Positions 7,806 to 16,855 are shown, counted from the stretch's first letter. The stretch is 28,446 nucleotides of DNA from Oxalobacteraceae bacterium UBA5157 (GCA_002415335.1 DHXL01000072.1:1-28446), one strand, 5' to 3'. The notes: a model not told the origin generated them from the sequence alone. Made by a program: numbers and translations.

Positions 7806-9071
7806 TTGGCTTACCTTATCGACAGGCGTCTGCAAAGCAAGAAGAAGTCCGCGGTCAATCGCGAACGCTTCATCCGGCGCTACAAGGGCCAGATCAAGGA
7901 TGCAGTCGCGCGTGCAATAAAAGGGCGTTCCATCACCGATGTCGAGAGCGGTGAGAAGGTGGCGATTCCGGTGAAGGACGTCAACGAACCGAACTTCGGC
8001 CATGCCCACGGCGGCGTGTGGGAAACGGTCAGCCCGGGCAACAAGGAATACCTGAAGGGCGACCGCATCGCACGGCCGCGCGGCGGCGCCGGATCCGGCC
8101 GCGGCCAGGCCAGCAACAGCGACCAGACCGGCGAAGATGATTTCATCTTCGAGCTGTCGCGCGAAGAATTCATGAATGTCTTCTTCGACGACCTCGAGTT
8201 GCCGAACATGGTGAAGACGCAACTCGCGTCCACCACCGAATTCAAGAGCCAGCGCGCCGGCTACAAGCTGTCCGGCACCACCACCAATATCCATATCCTG
8301 CGCTCCTTGCGCGGCGCATTGGGGCGTCGCATCGCAGTCGGCGGACACAGCCGGCAGCGCTTGCGGGAAGCGGAACAGGAACTGGAGGCCTTGCTGCTGG
8401 TGGCGCCGCCCGACGACCCGCGCGTGATCGCGCTGAAAAAGGAAATTCATCACATCCACACGCGGCTGCTGGCGATTCCGTTCATCGACCCATTCGATCT
8501 GCGCTACAGCAACCGCATCAAGGTGCCGAAACCGTCGAGCCAGGCCGTGATGTTTTGCATCATGGACGTCTCCGGTTCGATGGATGAAACCAAAAAGGAC
8601 ACGGCCAAGCGCTTCTTCATCCTGCTCTACCTGTTCCTGACGCGCGCCTACGACAAGATCGAGGTCGTGTTCATCCGCCATCACACGCAGGCGGCCGAGG
8701 TCGACGAGCACGAATTCTTCAATTCGCGCGAATCGGGCGGCACCGTGGTGTCGTCGGCCCTCAACCTGTTGACCAAGATCATGCATGAGCGCTACGCCAG
8801 CAGCGAGTGGAATGCCTATGTCGCGCAGGCGTCGGACGGCGATAACTGGGACAACGATTCCGTGACCTGCCGCCAGCTGCTGATCAATACCGTGATGCCG
8901 GCGGTACAGTATTTTGCCTATGTCGAAATCACGGAAGGCGAACCGCAAAACCTGTGGCAGGAGTACCTGCAGGTACCCGATCATCACGCGCATTTTGCGA
9001 TGCAGAAAATCGAATCGCCGGCCGACATCTATCCGGTGTTCCGTGAACTGTTCAAGAAGCAGCCGAAATGA
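7806..9071 (+). CDS. yeaH: YeaH/YhbH family protein (DUF444, vWA-type)
   Basis: The 421-residue product is close to E. coli YeaH (427). Homologues begin M-A-Y-x-IDRRL; here the same sequence (AYLIDRRLQSKKKSAVNRERF) follows a TTG at 7806, so I take that codon as the start. Another in-frame TTG at 7767 would add 13 residues encoded inside the inverted-repeat element. A metal-binding MIDAS-like DVSGSM motif sits at residues 254-259, typical of von Willebrand A domains, and is followed by TAKRFFILLYLFLTRAYDKIEVVFIRHHTQA. A Gly/Arg-rich flexible segment occurs around residues 80-105. It is the middle gene of the prkA-yeaH-spoVR operon; the stop overlaps the spoVR start as ATGA. YeaH is implicated with PrkA in stress survival, with no established biochemical activity. 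Confidence 0.93.
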   Translation: MAYLIDRRLQSKKKSAVNRERFIRRYKGQIKDAVARAIKGRSITDVESGEKVAIPVKDVNEPNFGHAHGGVWETVSPGNKEYLKGDRIARPRGGAGSGRGQASNSDQTGEDDFIFELSREEFMNVFFDDLELPNMVKTQLASTTEFKSQRAGYKLSGTTTNIHILRSLRGALGRRIAVGGHSRQRLREAEQELEALLLVAPPDDPRVIALKKEIHHIHTRLLAIPFIDPFDLRYSNRIKVPKPSSQAVMFCIMDVSGSMDETKKDTAKRFFILLYLFLTRAYDKIEVVFIRHHTQAAEVDEHEFFNSRESGGTVVSSALNLLTKIMHERYASSEWNAYVAQASDGDNWDNDSVTCRQLLINTVMPAVQYFAYVEITEGEPQNLWQEYLQVPDHHAHFAMQKIESPADIYPVFRELFKKQPK

Positions 9072-10606
9072 CCAAAGCCCCCAAGAAGATCAGGAAGCCG
9101 CCGCGCCTGCCGGAACAATCGGAATGGACGTTCGAGCTGATCGAACAGGCGCACACCGAAATTCTTCGGGTCGCCAAGGGCTTCGGCCTGGATACTTATC
9201 CGAATCAGCTCGAGATCATCACTGCCGAACAGATGATGGATGCCTACACGTCGGTCGGCATGCCGGTGTCCTACCACCACTGGTCGTTCGGGAAGCATTT
9301 TCTATCGACCGAAAAAAGCTACCGGCGCGGCCAGATGGGCCTGGCATACGAAATCGTGATCAATTCCAATCCCTGCATCGCGTACCTGATGGAGGAAAAC
9401 AGCCTGACCATGCAGGCGCTGGTGATTGCGCACGCGGCCTACGGCCACAATTCCTTCTTCAAGGGCAACTACCTGTTCCGCGCCTGGACCGACGCCGATG
9501 CGATCGTCGATTACATGGTGTTCGCCAAGCGCTACATCGCCGATTGCGAAGAGCGTCACGGCATCGACGCGGTCGAACTGTTGCTCGACTCTTGTCACGC
9601 GCTGCAGAACTACGGCGTCGACCGCTACAAGCGGCCGGCCAAATTGTCGCTGGCCAAGGAGCGCGAACGCCAGCAAGAGCGCGAGATCTATCTACAAAGA
9701 CAGATCAACGATCTGTGGCGCACCGTGCCGCGCCGCGAGCATGTCGAAGCGGACGTGGTCGAGACGCGCTTCCCGTCCGAGCCGCAAGAAAACCTGCTGT
9801 ATTTCATCGAAAAATACGCGCCCCTGCTGGAGCCGTGGCAGCGCGAAATCGTGCGCATCGTCCGCAAGATTTCTCAATACTTTTATCCGCAGCGTCAGAC
9901 CCAGGTGATGAACGAGGGCTGGGCCACGTTTTGGCATTACACGATCCTCAATCAACTTTATGACGAAGGCGTGGTCGGCGACGGGTTCATGATGGAATTC
10001 CTGCAAAGCCATACCAACGTCGTGTACCAGCCGCCGATCAGCAGCCCGCACTACAGCGGCATCAACCCGTATGCACTCGGTTTCGGCATGATGCGCGACA
10101 TCCGGCGCATTTGCGAAGCGCCAACCGCCGAGGATCGCGAGTGGTTCCCCGACATCGCCGGCAGCGACTGGCACAAGACGCTCGACTTTGCAATGCGCAA
10201 CTTCAAGGATGAGAGTTTCATCGCGCAATACCTGTCTCCCAAGTTGATCCGCGAATTCCACTTGTTCTCGGTGCTGGACGACGACAAGGAGGACAAGCTG
10301 AGCGTCTCGGCGATCCACGACGAGAGCGGTTACACGTATGTGCGGCAGCAATTGGCCAACCAATACAATCTCGGCAATCGCGAGCCGAACATCCAGGTTT
10401 GGCAAGTCAACACGCACGGCGACCGGGCGCTGACGCTGCGCCACACGCAATTTCAGCGGCGCCCGTTGAATCAGCAAACCGACGAAATGCTCAAGCACGT
10501 CGCGCGGCTATGGGGCTTCGACGTGCGGCTCGATACGGTTGCGCCGGACGGCACGGTGTTGAGTTCGGTCGAGCGCAAGTGGGAAAAGCGAAGTCGCTCG
10601 CGGTAA
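9068..10606 (+). CDS. spoVR: SpoVR family protein (YcgB-like)
   Basis: The 512-residue product is the same size as E. coli YcgB (510) and is recognised by the family stretch DAYTSVGMPVSYHHWSFGK, by YEIVINSNPCIAYLMEEN, and by HxxYGHNSFFKGNYLF around residues 125-140. A further conserved part, MNEGWATFWHYTI, contains His and Glu residues reminiscent of a metal site, although no enzyme activity is established. The start at 9068 overlaps the yeaH stop by 4 bases, implying translational coupling. SpoVR was named for a role in spore cortex formation in Bacillus; in non-sporulating proteobacteria it travels with prkA and yeaH in a general stress operon. The gene ends 78 bases from the convergent diguanylate cyclase, with no clear terminator between them. 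Confidence 0.95.
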   Translation: MTKAPKKIRKPPRLPEQSEWTFELIEQAHTEILRVAKGFGLDTYPNQLEIITAEQMMDAYTSVGMPVSYHHWSFGKHFLSTEKSYRRGQMGLAYEIVINSNPCIAYLMEENSLTMQALVIAHAAYGHNSFFKGNYLFRAWTDADAIVDYMVFAKRYIADCEERHGIDAVELLLDSCHALQNYGVDRYKRPAKLSLAKERERQQEREIYLQRQINDLWRTVPRREHVEADVVETRFPSEPQENLLYFIEKYAPLLEPWQREIVRIVRKISQYFYPQRQTQVMNEGWATFWHYTILNQLYDEGVVGDGFMMEFLQSHTNVVYQPPISSPHYSGINPYALGFGMMRDIRRICEAPTAEDREWFPDIAGSDWHKTLDFAMRNFKDESFIAQYLSPKLIREFHLFSVLDDDKEDKLSVSAIHDESGYTYVRQQLANQYNLGNREPNIQVWQVNTHGDRALTLRHTQFQRRPLNQQTDEMLKHVARLWGFDVRLDTVAPDGTVLSSVERKWEKRSRSR

Positions 10607-10684
10607 GTCCGCGCGTGGATTGGGACCCGCGTCATTCCTCAAGGGCGTCGGCAGCGGTGCCGGATGAATCGGACGGCTCCTTGT

Positions 10685-12118
10685 TTACGGCGGCTCGACT
10701 GCAAATAACTGATAATTCTTGCGCCCCATCTGTTTCGCGTGATACATCGCCGAGTCGGCGCGGCTGATCAGGATTTCGACCTCGCTGCCGTCTTTCGGAT
10801 ACAGGCTGATGCCGATACTCGGCGTCACCTGCAGCAGGTGGCCGTCGATCAGGTATGGTTCCGCCAGCGATGTGAGAACGCGTTGCGCGGCTTCCGTTGC
10901 GGCGGTTTCCTCATGCATGTCGGGCAGCACCAGCACGAATTCATCGCCGCCGACCCGCGCGACGGTATCAATTTCACGCAGATGACCGCGCAGCCGTTCG
11001 GCGACCGCCTGCAGCAGCAGGTCGCCGCTGCGATGACCGAGGCTGTCGTTGATGACTTTGAAGTGGTCGAGGTCGATGAATAGCACGGCGCCTTGTGCGC
11101 GAGTGCGTTTGGCGCGCACGATCGCCTGTTCCAGGCGGTCCTCCAGCAGGCGCCGGTTGGGCAGGCCGGTCAACGCGTCGTGGTTGGCCAGATGACGTAC
11201 CTGTTCCTCGGCCAGGCGCCGCACCTGGATCTCCACCTTCAGGCGCGCGTTGGCGGTAGCCAGTTCGGCGGTGCGTTCGTGCACGCGCCGTTCGAGTTCG
11301 TCGCGCGCACGCAACAGCGCTTCCTTTGCGCCCTTGCGTTCGGTGATGTCTTCCGCAAGCCAGACCGAGCCCTTGGTGGGATTGCCGCGGTCGACCAGGT
11401 TGCCGCTTAAATGGCACCAGAAACGGGTGCCGTCCTTCTTGCTTAACACGATCTCGCCCGAGTGTGGCCCGTGCCGCGCCAGGCTCGCGTATCCGCGGCT
11501 GCCGAGTTCGTATTCCTGGTCGGATGGGAACAGCACGCGTGCGCTGACATTCTGCAATTCGCCATGCTGATAGCCGAACAGCTGTTCGAGCCGGGCATTG
11601 CAGCGCAGGATGACGCGCCCCTTCAAGAATCCGATGCCGATCAATGCATTGTCGAGGATCGCTTGCTGCTCAAGCAGCGACTGCCGCAGCGCTTGATCGG
11701 CTGCCTTGCGGTTCGTGATGTCTTCGGTGATGAAGATCGTGCCCTTGCCATGGTCGCCGGGATCGATCGCATTGGCCAGCATGCGGCACCAAAAAAGGCT
11801 GCCATCGCGCTTCCGCATCAGCAGTTCGGTGTCGAGCCGCTGGCCGCTGCTAAGGACAGGAATCGCAATGCGGCCAAGGTCAGCGAACGCCTGCTCGGAG
11901 GGGTACAGGATGTAGGTGGGTTGCCCAATCAGTTCGTTGCTGGGCCAGCCGAACATTTCGCTGAAACGTTCATTGCAATGCAAGAACGTGCGGTTGCGCG
12001 TAAACGTGATGCCGAGCGACGCGTTGTCGAGGATGGCTTGGTATTCAAGCAGCCTGTGGCGTAGTTCGTCTTCGCTTAGCGGCTCATGACCGGGCCGGGC
12101 GCTGTCTGCATTCTCCAT
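10685..12118 (-). CDS. PAS-PAS-GGDEF diguanylate cyclase
   Basis: This 477-residue soluble protein would make cyclic di-GMP from GTP. Two PAS domains lie at about 20-140 and 145-265; both have the same repeated pattern (QAILDNASLGITF and QAILDNALIGIGF, then LxCNxRxExLFG). A helical linker around 265-310 (ERRVHERTAELATANARL) joins the GGDEF domain. The active site is intact: GGDEF at residues 390-394, with LTGLPNRRLLEDRL before it. The inhibitory I-site RxxD is present as REID at 381-384, so product inhibition is expected. There is no EAL domain and no membrane segment. I prefer the ATG at 12118, which has GAGG 8 bases upstream, over an in-frame TTG at 12124. The second PAS domain may bind flavin, haem or nothing; the cofactor is not predictable. 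Confidence 0.93.
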   Translation of the reverse strand: MENADSARPGHEPLSEDELRHRLLEYQAILDNASLGITFTRNRTFLHCNERFSEMFGWPSNELIGQPTYILYPSEQAFADLGRIAIPVLSSGQRLDTELLMRKRDGSLFWCRMLANAIDPGDHGKGTIFITEDITNRKAADQALRQSLLEQQAILDNALIGIGFLKGRVILRCNARLEQLFGYQHGELQNVSARVLFPSDQEYELGSRGYASLARHGPHSGEIVLSKKDGTRFWCHLSGNLVDRGNPTKGSVWLAEDITERKGAKEALLRARDELERRVHERTAELATANARLKVEIQVRRLAEEQVRHLANHDALTGLPNRRLLEDRLEQAIVRAKRTRAQGAVLFIDLDHFKVINDSLGHRSGDLLLQAVAERLRGHLREIDTVARVGGDEFVLVLPDMHEETAATEAAQRVLTSLAEPYLIDGHLLQVTPSIGISLYPKDGSEVEILISRADSAMYHAKQMGRKNYQLFAVEPP

Positions 12119-12303
12119 GACCAAGGCCTCGCTTATTCCACGCCATGGATGGCGTGGATTGATTCTATCCGATTAGTTGATCTGGAGGCACTGCAATAGG
12201 GAACGCATTTGCACCATGCGTTTAGCGCAAATCCGGTGGAGTAAAATAGCGACCTGCTGTCGTCGTGCGTCCCGGCGACCATGGTCTATCAATGGGAACC
12301 TTC
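12119..12303. promoter_or_regulatory. Divergent intergenic region, cyclase and dehydrogenase
   Basis: This 185-base region separates two divergent genes and must hold both promoters. A TAAAAT hexamer at 12242-12247 preceded by TTTAGC (15-base spacing) is a weak candidate for the dehydrogenase promoter. ATTTGC and GCAAAT, around 12207 and 12227, form a further small inverted repeat. No promoter is clear on the other strand. Confidence 0.35.
12137..12158. promoter_or_regulatory. 22-bp inverted repeat upstream of the diguanylate cyclase
   Basis: Perfect 10-bp arms (TCCACGCCAT and ATGGCGTGGA) are separated by two bases. The repeat lies 19 bases upstream of the cyclase start and within the 185-base divergent region shared with the FAD dehydrogenase. 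As RNA on the cyclase strand it would fold into a stable hairpin just before the GAGG ribosome site; as DNA it looks like a dimer-binding operator. There is no T-run, so it is not a terminator. Confidence 0.45.
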
Positions 12304-13929
12304 ATGTTGCGCCTGACCGATCTTCAACTTCCTCTCGACCATCCCGAAGCTGAGCTCAGGAGCGCAATCCTGGCGCGCCTGGGCATCGGCGCCGACGAGC
12401 TGATCGGCTTCACGATCTTTCGCCGCAGCTTCGATGCGCGCAAGAAGTCAGCCATTTCGCTGATCTACACGCTCGATGTCGAACTCAGGAACGAGGCGCA
12501 GCACCTGACGCGTTTGCACGGCAATCGCCAAGTCGGGCCGACCCCGGACACCACTTACCATTTCGTGGCGCAGGCGCCGAGTGGATTGCGCGAGCGGCCG
12601 GTCGTGATCGGCACCGGGCCGTGCGGGTTGTTTGCCGGCTTGATCCTGGCGCAGATGGGCTTTCGGCCGATCATCCTGGAGCGCGGCAAGGCGGTGCGCG
12701 AACGCACCAGGGATACCTGGGCACTGTGGCGCAAGGGCGAACTCGATCCGGAATCGAACGTGCAATTTGGCGAAGGCGGGGCCGGCACTTTTTCCGATGG
12801 CAAGCTGTACAGCCAGATCAAGGATCCCAGGCACCTCGGCCGCAAGGTCTTGATGGAGTTCGTTAAGGCCGATGCGCCGCCGGAGATCCTGTACGTCAGC
12901 AAGCCGCACATCGGCACCTTCCGCCTGGTCAAGATGGTGGAACAGATGCGCGCCTCGATCGAGGAATTGGGCGGCGAATTCCGCTTCGAAAGCAGGGTCA
13001 CCGATATTGAAATCGATGCCGGCAAGAACGGCGGCCAGGTGCGTGGCGTGGTGCTGGCGAGCGGCGAGCAGATCGCGACCAATCACGTGGTGCTGGCGAT
13101 CGGCCACAGCGCGCGCGACACGTTCCAGATGCTGGTCGAGCGCGGCGTATACGTCGAAGCAAAGCCGTTCTCGTTGGGATTTCGTATCGAGCATCCGCAG
13201 TCGCTGATCGACAATTGCCGCTTCGGCATCAATGCGGGCAATCCGATACTCGGCGCGGCCGACTACAAGCTTGTGCATCACTGCAGCAACGGCCGTTCGG
13301 TCTACAGCTTTTGCATGTGCCCGGGCGGCACGGTGGTGGCGGCAACGTCCGAGCCGGGGCGGGTCGTCACGAACGGCATGAGCCAGTATTCGCGCAACGA
13401 GCGCAACGCCAACAGCGGGATCGTGGTCGGCATTACGCCGGCCGATTACCCGGGTGGTCCCCTCGCGGGGATCGCATTCCAGCGCCAGTGGGAATCTCGC
13501 GCATTCGAATTGGGCGGCGGCAATTACGAGGCGCCGGGACAGCTGGTGGGGGACTTCATCGCCGACCGGCCGTCGACGAAATTCGGCGCGGTGCTGCCAT
13601 CCTACAAGCCCGGTGTGCGGCTGGGCGATCTCAACAGCGCGCTGCCGGACTATGTGATTGCCGCGATCCGCGAAGCCTTGCCGGAGTTCGATAAGCAGAT
13701 CAAGGGATTCGCGATGCACGACGCGGTGTTGACCGGTGTCGAGACCCGCACTTCGTCACCTATCCGCATCAAGCGCAACGACGATTTCCAGAGTCTGAAC
13801 ACGCTCGGCCTGTATCCGGCCGGGGAAGGCGCGGGCTATGCCGGCGGCATCTTGTCGGCGGCGGTGGATGGCATCAAGGCGGCCGAGGCGGTCGGGCTGA
13901 ATATGCTGGCGAAGGCCTGCGGAGGGTAG
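12304..13929 (+). CDS. NAD(P)/FAD-dependent dehydrogenase (COG2509-type)
   Basis: The product has 541 residues. A short N-terminal domain of about 95 residues precedes a FAD-binding Rossmann fold with GTGPCG at residues 103-108, then an acidic end of strand two in IILERGKAVRERT. The family signatures GEGGAGTFSDGKLYSQIKD and, near the C-terminus, LYPAGEGAGYAGGILSAAVDGIKAAEAV are present. The last one is the second FAD contact of this flavoprotein family. The ATG at 12304 gives the family-typical start MLRLTDLQLPLDHPE and has GGGAA upstream; a GTG at 12265 and an ATG at 12292 are in frame but less likely. Members are cytoplasmic oxidoreductases of uncharacterised substrate. The gene is monocistronic and converges on corA with 23 bases between stops. 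Confidence 0.9.
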   Translation: MLRLTDLQLPLDHPEAELRSAILARLGIGADELIGFTIFRRSFDARKKSAISLIYTLDVELRNEAQHLTRLHGNRQVGPTPDTTYHFVAQAPSGLRERPVVIGTGPCGLFAGLILAQMGFRPIILERGKAVRERTRDTWALWRKGELDPESNVQFGEGGAGTFSDGKLYSQIKDPRHLGRKVLMEFVKADAPPEILYVSKPHIGTFRLVKMVEQMRASIEELGGEFRFESRVTDIEIDAGKNGGQVRGVVLASGEQIATNHVVLAIGHSARDTFQMLVERGVYVEAKPFSLGFRIEHPQSLIDNCRFGINAGNPILGAADYKLVHHCSNGRSVYSFCMCPGGTVVAATSEPGRVVTNGMSQYSRNERNANSGIVVGITPADYPGGPLAGIAFQRQWESRAFELGGGNYEAPGQLVGDFIADRPSTKFGAVLPSYKPGVRLGDLNSALPDYVIAAIREALPEFDKQIKGFAMHDAVLTGVETRTSSPIRIKRNDDFQSLNTLGLYPAGEGAGYAGGILSAAVDGIKAAEAVGLNMLAKACGG

Positions 13930-13952
13930 CGTGCCGGTCTCCGGAAGGTGCG

Positions 13953-14918
13953 TCAGAGCCAGCCCGAACGCCGGAAGCGGTAGTAAAGGTAGCAGCACAC
14001 CGAACCCATGATGACGAGCGCGACCGGATAGCCATAATGCCATTCCAGCTCGGGCATCGCCTTGAAGTTCATGCCCCAGATACCGGCAAACGCCGTTGCC
14101 ACCGCGAAAATTGCGGCCCACGCCGCGAGCCGTTTGTTGACTTCGCTCTCGTCGATCGTCACCATCGACAGGTTTACCTGGATCGCGGTGCTGATCGTGT
14201 CGCGAATTGTCGTGATCGACGTATTGATGCGGTACAGGTGATCGTACACATCGCGGAAATATTCCTGCGTATTGACGCAGATCGACGGCACGCGGCCGCC
14301 ATGCAGTTTGGCGATCGCTTCCATTAGCGGCGCGACCGCGTGGCTGAGTACCATCACTTTGCGCTTGAGTTGATACAGGCGCTGAATGTTGGCGCGTTGC
14401 GAGCCCTTCGTGAAAATCTGCTCCTCGATCGTTTCCAGTTCCGATTCGAACGCGTCGGCCACCGGGAAGTAGCGGTCCACCACCGCGTCCAGCAACGCAT
14501 ACAGCACGAAGGCCGCGCCCTGCTTCAGCAGGTGCGGTTCGTGCTCGCAGCGTGCGCGCACGTCGAGGAAACCTTGCCGGCTGCGCTTGCGCGCCGACAA
14601 TACGTAATTTTCACCGACGAACACGTCCAGCTCGCCGACGTGCAATTGATCGCCCTGCAACTCGACCGTGTGCATGACGACGAACAGCGAATCCCCGTAC
14701 TCCTCGATTTTCGGCCGCTGGTGGCCGGAGCGCGCATCTTCGACCGCCAGTTCATGCAGACCGAATTCATGCTGCATCTGCGCCAGCTCCGCCGGCTCGG
14801 CGTCTTTCAAGGCGACCCAGACAAAGCAATCCGGGCGCTTCACGTACTCGCTAATGTCCTCGATCGGAATGTCGGTCAGTTTTTTACCGTCCTGGTAGGC
14901 GACGCAATTGATCAGCAT
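13953..14918 (-). CDS. corA: CorA-type magnesium transporter
   Basis: This 321-residue protein would carry Mg2+ (and possibly Co2+/Ni2+) across the inner membrane as a pentamer. The large N-terminal cytoplasmic domain includes RPKIEEYGDSLFVVMHTVEL. The long helix leads to the two C-terminal membrane segments. The signature GMN sits at residues 282-284, followed by NFKAMPEL and then a second membrane segment ending in RRSGWL, very like E. coli CorA. Both termini look complete and length matches the family (316-330). The start ATG at 14918 has no strong ribosome site. It is divergent from the two-partner secretion locus and unrelated to it by function. Confidence 0.95.
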   Translation of the reverse strand: MLINCVAYQDGKKLTDIPIEDISEYVKRPDCFVWVALKDAEPAELAQMQHEFGLHELAVEDARSGHQRPKIEEYGDSLFVVMHTVELQGDQLHVGELDVFVGENYVLSARKRSRQGFLDVRARCEHEPHLLKQGAAFVLYALLDAVVDRYFPVADAFESELETIEEQIFTKGSQRANIQRLYQLKRKVMVLSHAVAPLMEAIAKLHGGRVPSICVNTQEYFRDVYDHLYRINTSITTIRDTISTAIQVNLSMVTIDESEVNKRLAAWAAIFAVATAFAGIWGMNFKAMPELEWHYGYPVALVIMGSVCCYLYYRFRRSGWL

Positions 14919-15162
14919 GATTGGTGAATCCGTTATGGTTTTGTTGGTATTTGGCGACAGTGCGCTCGCTTGGTCTGAATTTTACTCTGCCCTGCGGTTG
15001 GCCACGCAGTGCGGTGCCAATGGGAAATTTGTATACCAGAAACATATTAGTGTCTAGCTGCTAAATTGCGCAATGACAATTTGCGGAATGGCAAGTAAAA
15101 TTCGTCGCTCCCTAAAAATTGATGAAGTGCCAACTTGCGCGTTTCCGAACTTGAGTCTTCCC
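14919..15162. promoter_or_regulatory. Divergent region between corA and tpsB
   Basis: This 244-base stretch contains an AT-rich centre (15020-15070) and presumably both promoters. No convincing -35/-10 pair can be assigned. A pair of similar 10-mers, TTGCGCAATG (15066-15075) and TTGCGGAATG (15081-15090), repeats with a 15-base step and could be a regulator site for the secretion locus. An in-frame ATG at 15073 lies inside that repeat and is rejected as the tpsB start. Confidence 0.4.
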
Positions 15163-16839
15163 ATGTCAGTATTTTCCAGCCCCTGGTTGCGGGCAGTGCC
15201 GCTTATCGCCTCCTGCCTCGCGCAGGGAGTGGCGTTCGCGCAGCCGATCTCGGATGCGGAGTTGCAACGCCGTCAAGCACAACAGCAGGAGCAGGCGAAG
15301 AGCCGCGCCAACAATGCGCCTGACGTCTTTACGCCAACCGGTCCGGTTCAGCGCGGCGAAATCGTGCTGCCTGCGGAGCAGCCCTGCTTCGCGATCCGCG
15401 AAATCGAATGGCATGGTGCGGAGCGCTTCGAATGGATCAACGGCGACGCGAACCTGGTTTTGAACCAATGCGTCGGCGGCAAGGGGCTGCGTCTTCTGCA
15501 AGAGCATTTGACCGGCAAGCTGATTGAACGAGGCTACGTCACCGGGCGCGTCTTGATCCCGGAACAGAATCTGGCATCTGGCCGGCTGACGGTCCAGATC
15601 GTGCCGGGCCGCATCGGACAAGTACGTGATCAAGGCGATGCCGCGGGCGACTCCCCCATGGCCTTTCCGTCCGCCACCGGCGCCCTGCTTAACCAGCGTG
15701 ACCTTGACCAGTCGCTGGAAAACATCCGCCGCCTGTCGGGCCAGCAAGCGGTGGAATTTGATTTGCTGCCGGGCGCCAATCAAGGTGACAGCGATATCGT
15801 TATCAAGCATCCCCCATCCAAGCGCTGGCATGGGCTGATTACGCTGGATGACTCCGGCGCGGATTCGACCGGCAAGTATCAGCTCGGCAGCGTTCTTGCG
15901 ATCGACTCGCCGCTGCATCTGTATGACCTCTTGACGATCACGCTCAACAACAATGCCAACGTCAGCAATGACACATTCGGCACCACTTCATCGTCGATCA
16001 ACTGGAATATGCCGTTCGGCTATTGGCTGCTGCAAATGGGCGTCAACCAGTCGCATTACAAGCAAACGGTGGCTGGCTTCAGTGGCGCGATCGTCTATAG
16101 CGGTCACAGCCGCGGCGCCGAGATCGGCATCGGCTATGTGCCTTATCGCACCGCGAAAGCCAAGGCGACCCTGCTGTTCAAGCTGACGCGCAAAGCCAGC
16201 GACAGTGATATTGACGATACCGAGGTGATGGTGCAGCGGCGCGACGTGGCCGGTTATGAAGCCAGCTTCAATCATCGGCAGTATCTCGGAGCCGCCACCG
16301 TCGATCTTGGCTTCGGATTCAGGGCCAGTCTGCCATCGCGCTCGAGGGTGCCGGGTTTAATCGTCGGCGCAGCAGACTGGAACGGACACTATTCGATTGA
16401 AACGCTAAACGCCGACGTCTCGTTCCCGTTTCAATTGGCGGCCCAGAACCTGCGGTATCAAAGCAGTTTCCACGCGCAGCACGCTCCGACCCGGTTGCCC
16501 TCCACCGAATTCTTTTCGATCGCCAATCGCTACACCGTGCGCGGCTTCGACGGTGCCGCGACGCTGGCTGCAGAAGACGGCTGGCTGGTGCGCAACGACC
16601 TCGCCTGGAGCATCGGAAGAAGCGGCCAGGACCTTTATCTGGCACTCGACCATGGGCACGTCGGCGGGCCGAGTGCCGACCAGCTTCTGGGTCGTGGACT
16701 TACGGGCATGGCACTTGGCTGGCGCGGCCGTATCCGCAATATCAGTTACGACCTGACCGCAGGCTGGCCCCTCGCTCACCCGCAAGGTTTCAACACCGAA
16801 CAACCTACTTACACCGCATCGGTGGCAGCGGAATTCTGA
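15163..16839 (+). CDS. TpsB two-partner secretion outer-membrane transporter (FhaC/ShlB type)
   Basis: The product would be the outer-membrane Omp85-type pore that exports the adjacent TpsA protein. From the start at 15163 it has 558 residues. Residues 1-26 are a signal peptide (basic Arg10, hydrophobic core, cleavage after AFA). A Gln-rich segment at about 27-50 resembles the plug helix of FhaC. POTRA-like domains follow (FAIREIEWHGAERF and GYVTGRVLIPEQNL). The C-terminal part is a beta-barrel with alternating aromatic strands. The TpsB signature VRGF lies at residues 459-462 in YTVRGFDGA, and the protein ends in Phe as outer-membrane barrels do. Two upstream in-frame ATGs (15073 and 15088) would put 25-30 residues before the signal peptide. 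It lies 16 bases before tpsA, so the two are one operon. Confidence 0.93.
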   Translation: MSVFSSPWLRAVPLIASCLAQGVAFAQPISDAELQRRQAQQQEQAKSRANNAPDVFTPTGPVQRGEIVLPAEQPCFAIREIEWHGAERFEWINGDANLVLNQCVGGKGLRLLQEHLTGKLIERGYVTGRVLIPEQNLASGRLTVQIVPGRIGQVRDQGDAAGDSPMAFPSATGALLNQRDLDQSLENIRRLSGQQAVEFDLLPGANQGDSDIVIKHPPSKRWHGLITLDDSGADSTGKYQLGSVLAIDSPLHLYDLLTITLNNNANVSNDTFGTTSSSINWNMPFGYWLLQMGVNQSHYKQTVAGFSGAIVYSGHSRGAEIGIGYVPYRTAKAKATLLFKLTRKASDSDIDDTEVMVQRRDVAGYEASFNHRQYLGAATVDLGFGFRASLPSRSRVPGLIVGAADWNGHYSIETLNADVSFPFQLAAQNLRYQSSFHAQHAPTRLPSTEFFSIANRYTVRGFDGAATLAAEDGWLVRNDLAWSIGRSGQDLYLALDHGHVGGPSADQLLGRGLTGMALGWRGRIRNISYDLTAGWPLAHPQGFNTEQPTYTASVAAEF

Positions 16840-16855
16840 ATCAACGAGACAAACC

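Noticed and set aside
7752..8993. Long minus-strand open frame (413 codons) opposite yeaH
   Set aside because: It lies fully antisense to a strongly recognised family gene, has no ribosome site or family features, and is explained by GC-rich codon structure.
10607..10684. Intrinsic terminator between spoVR and the diguanylate cyclase
   Set aside because: No stable stem followed by a T-run could be found on either strand.
12448..13719. Long minus-strand open frame (423 codons) opposite the FAD dehydrogenase
   Set aside because: It is a shadow of the opposite coding strand; its composition is rich in His/Arg/Gln without recognisable motifs.
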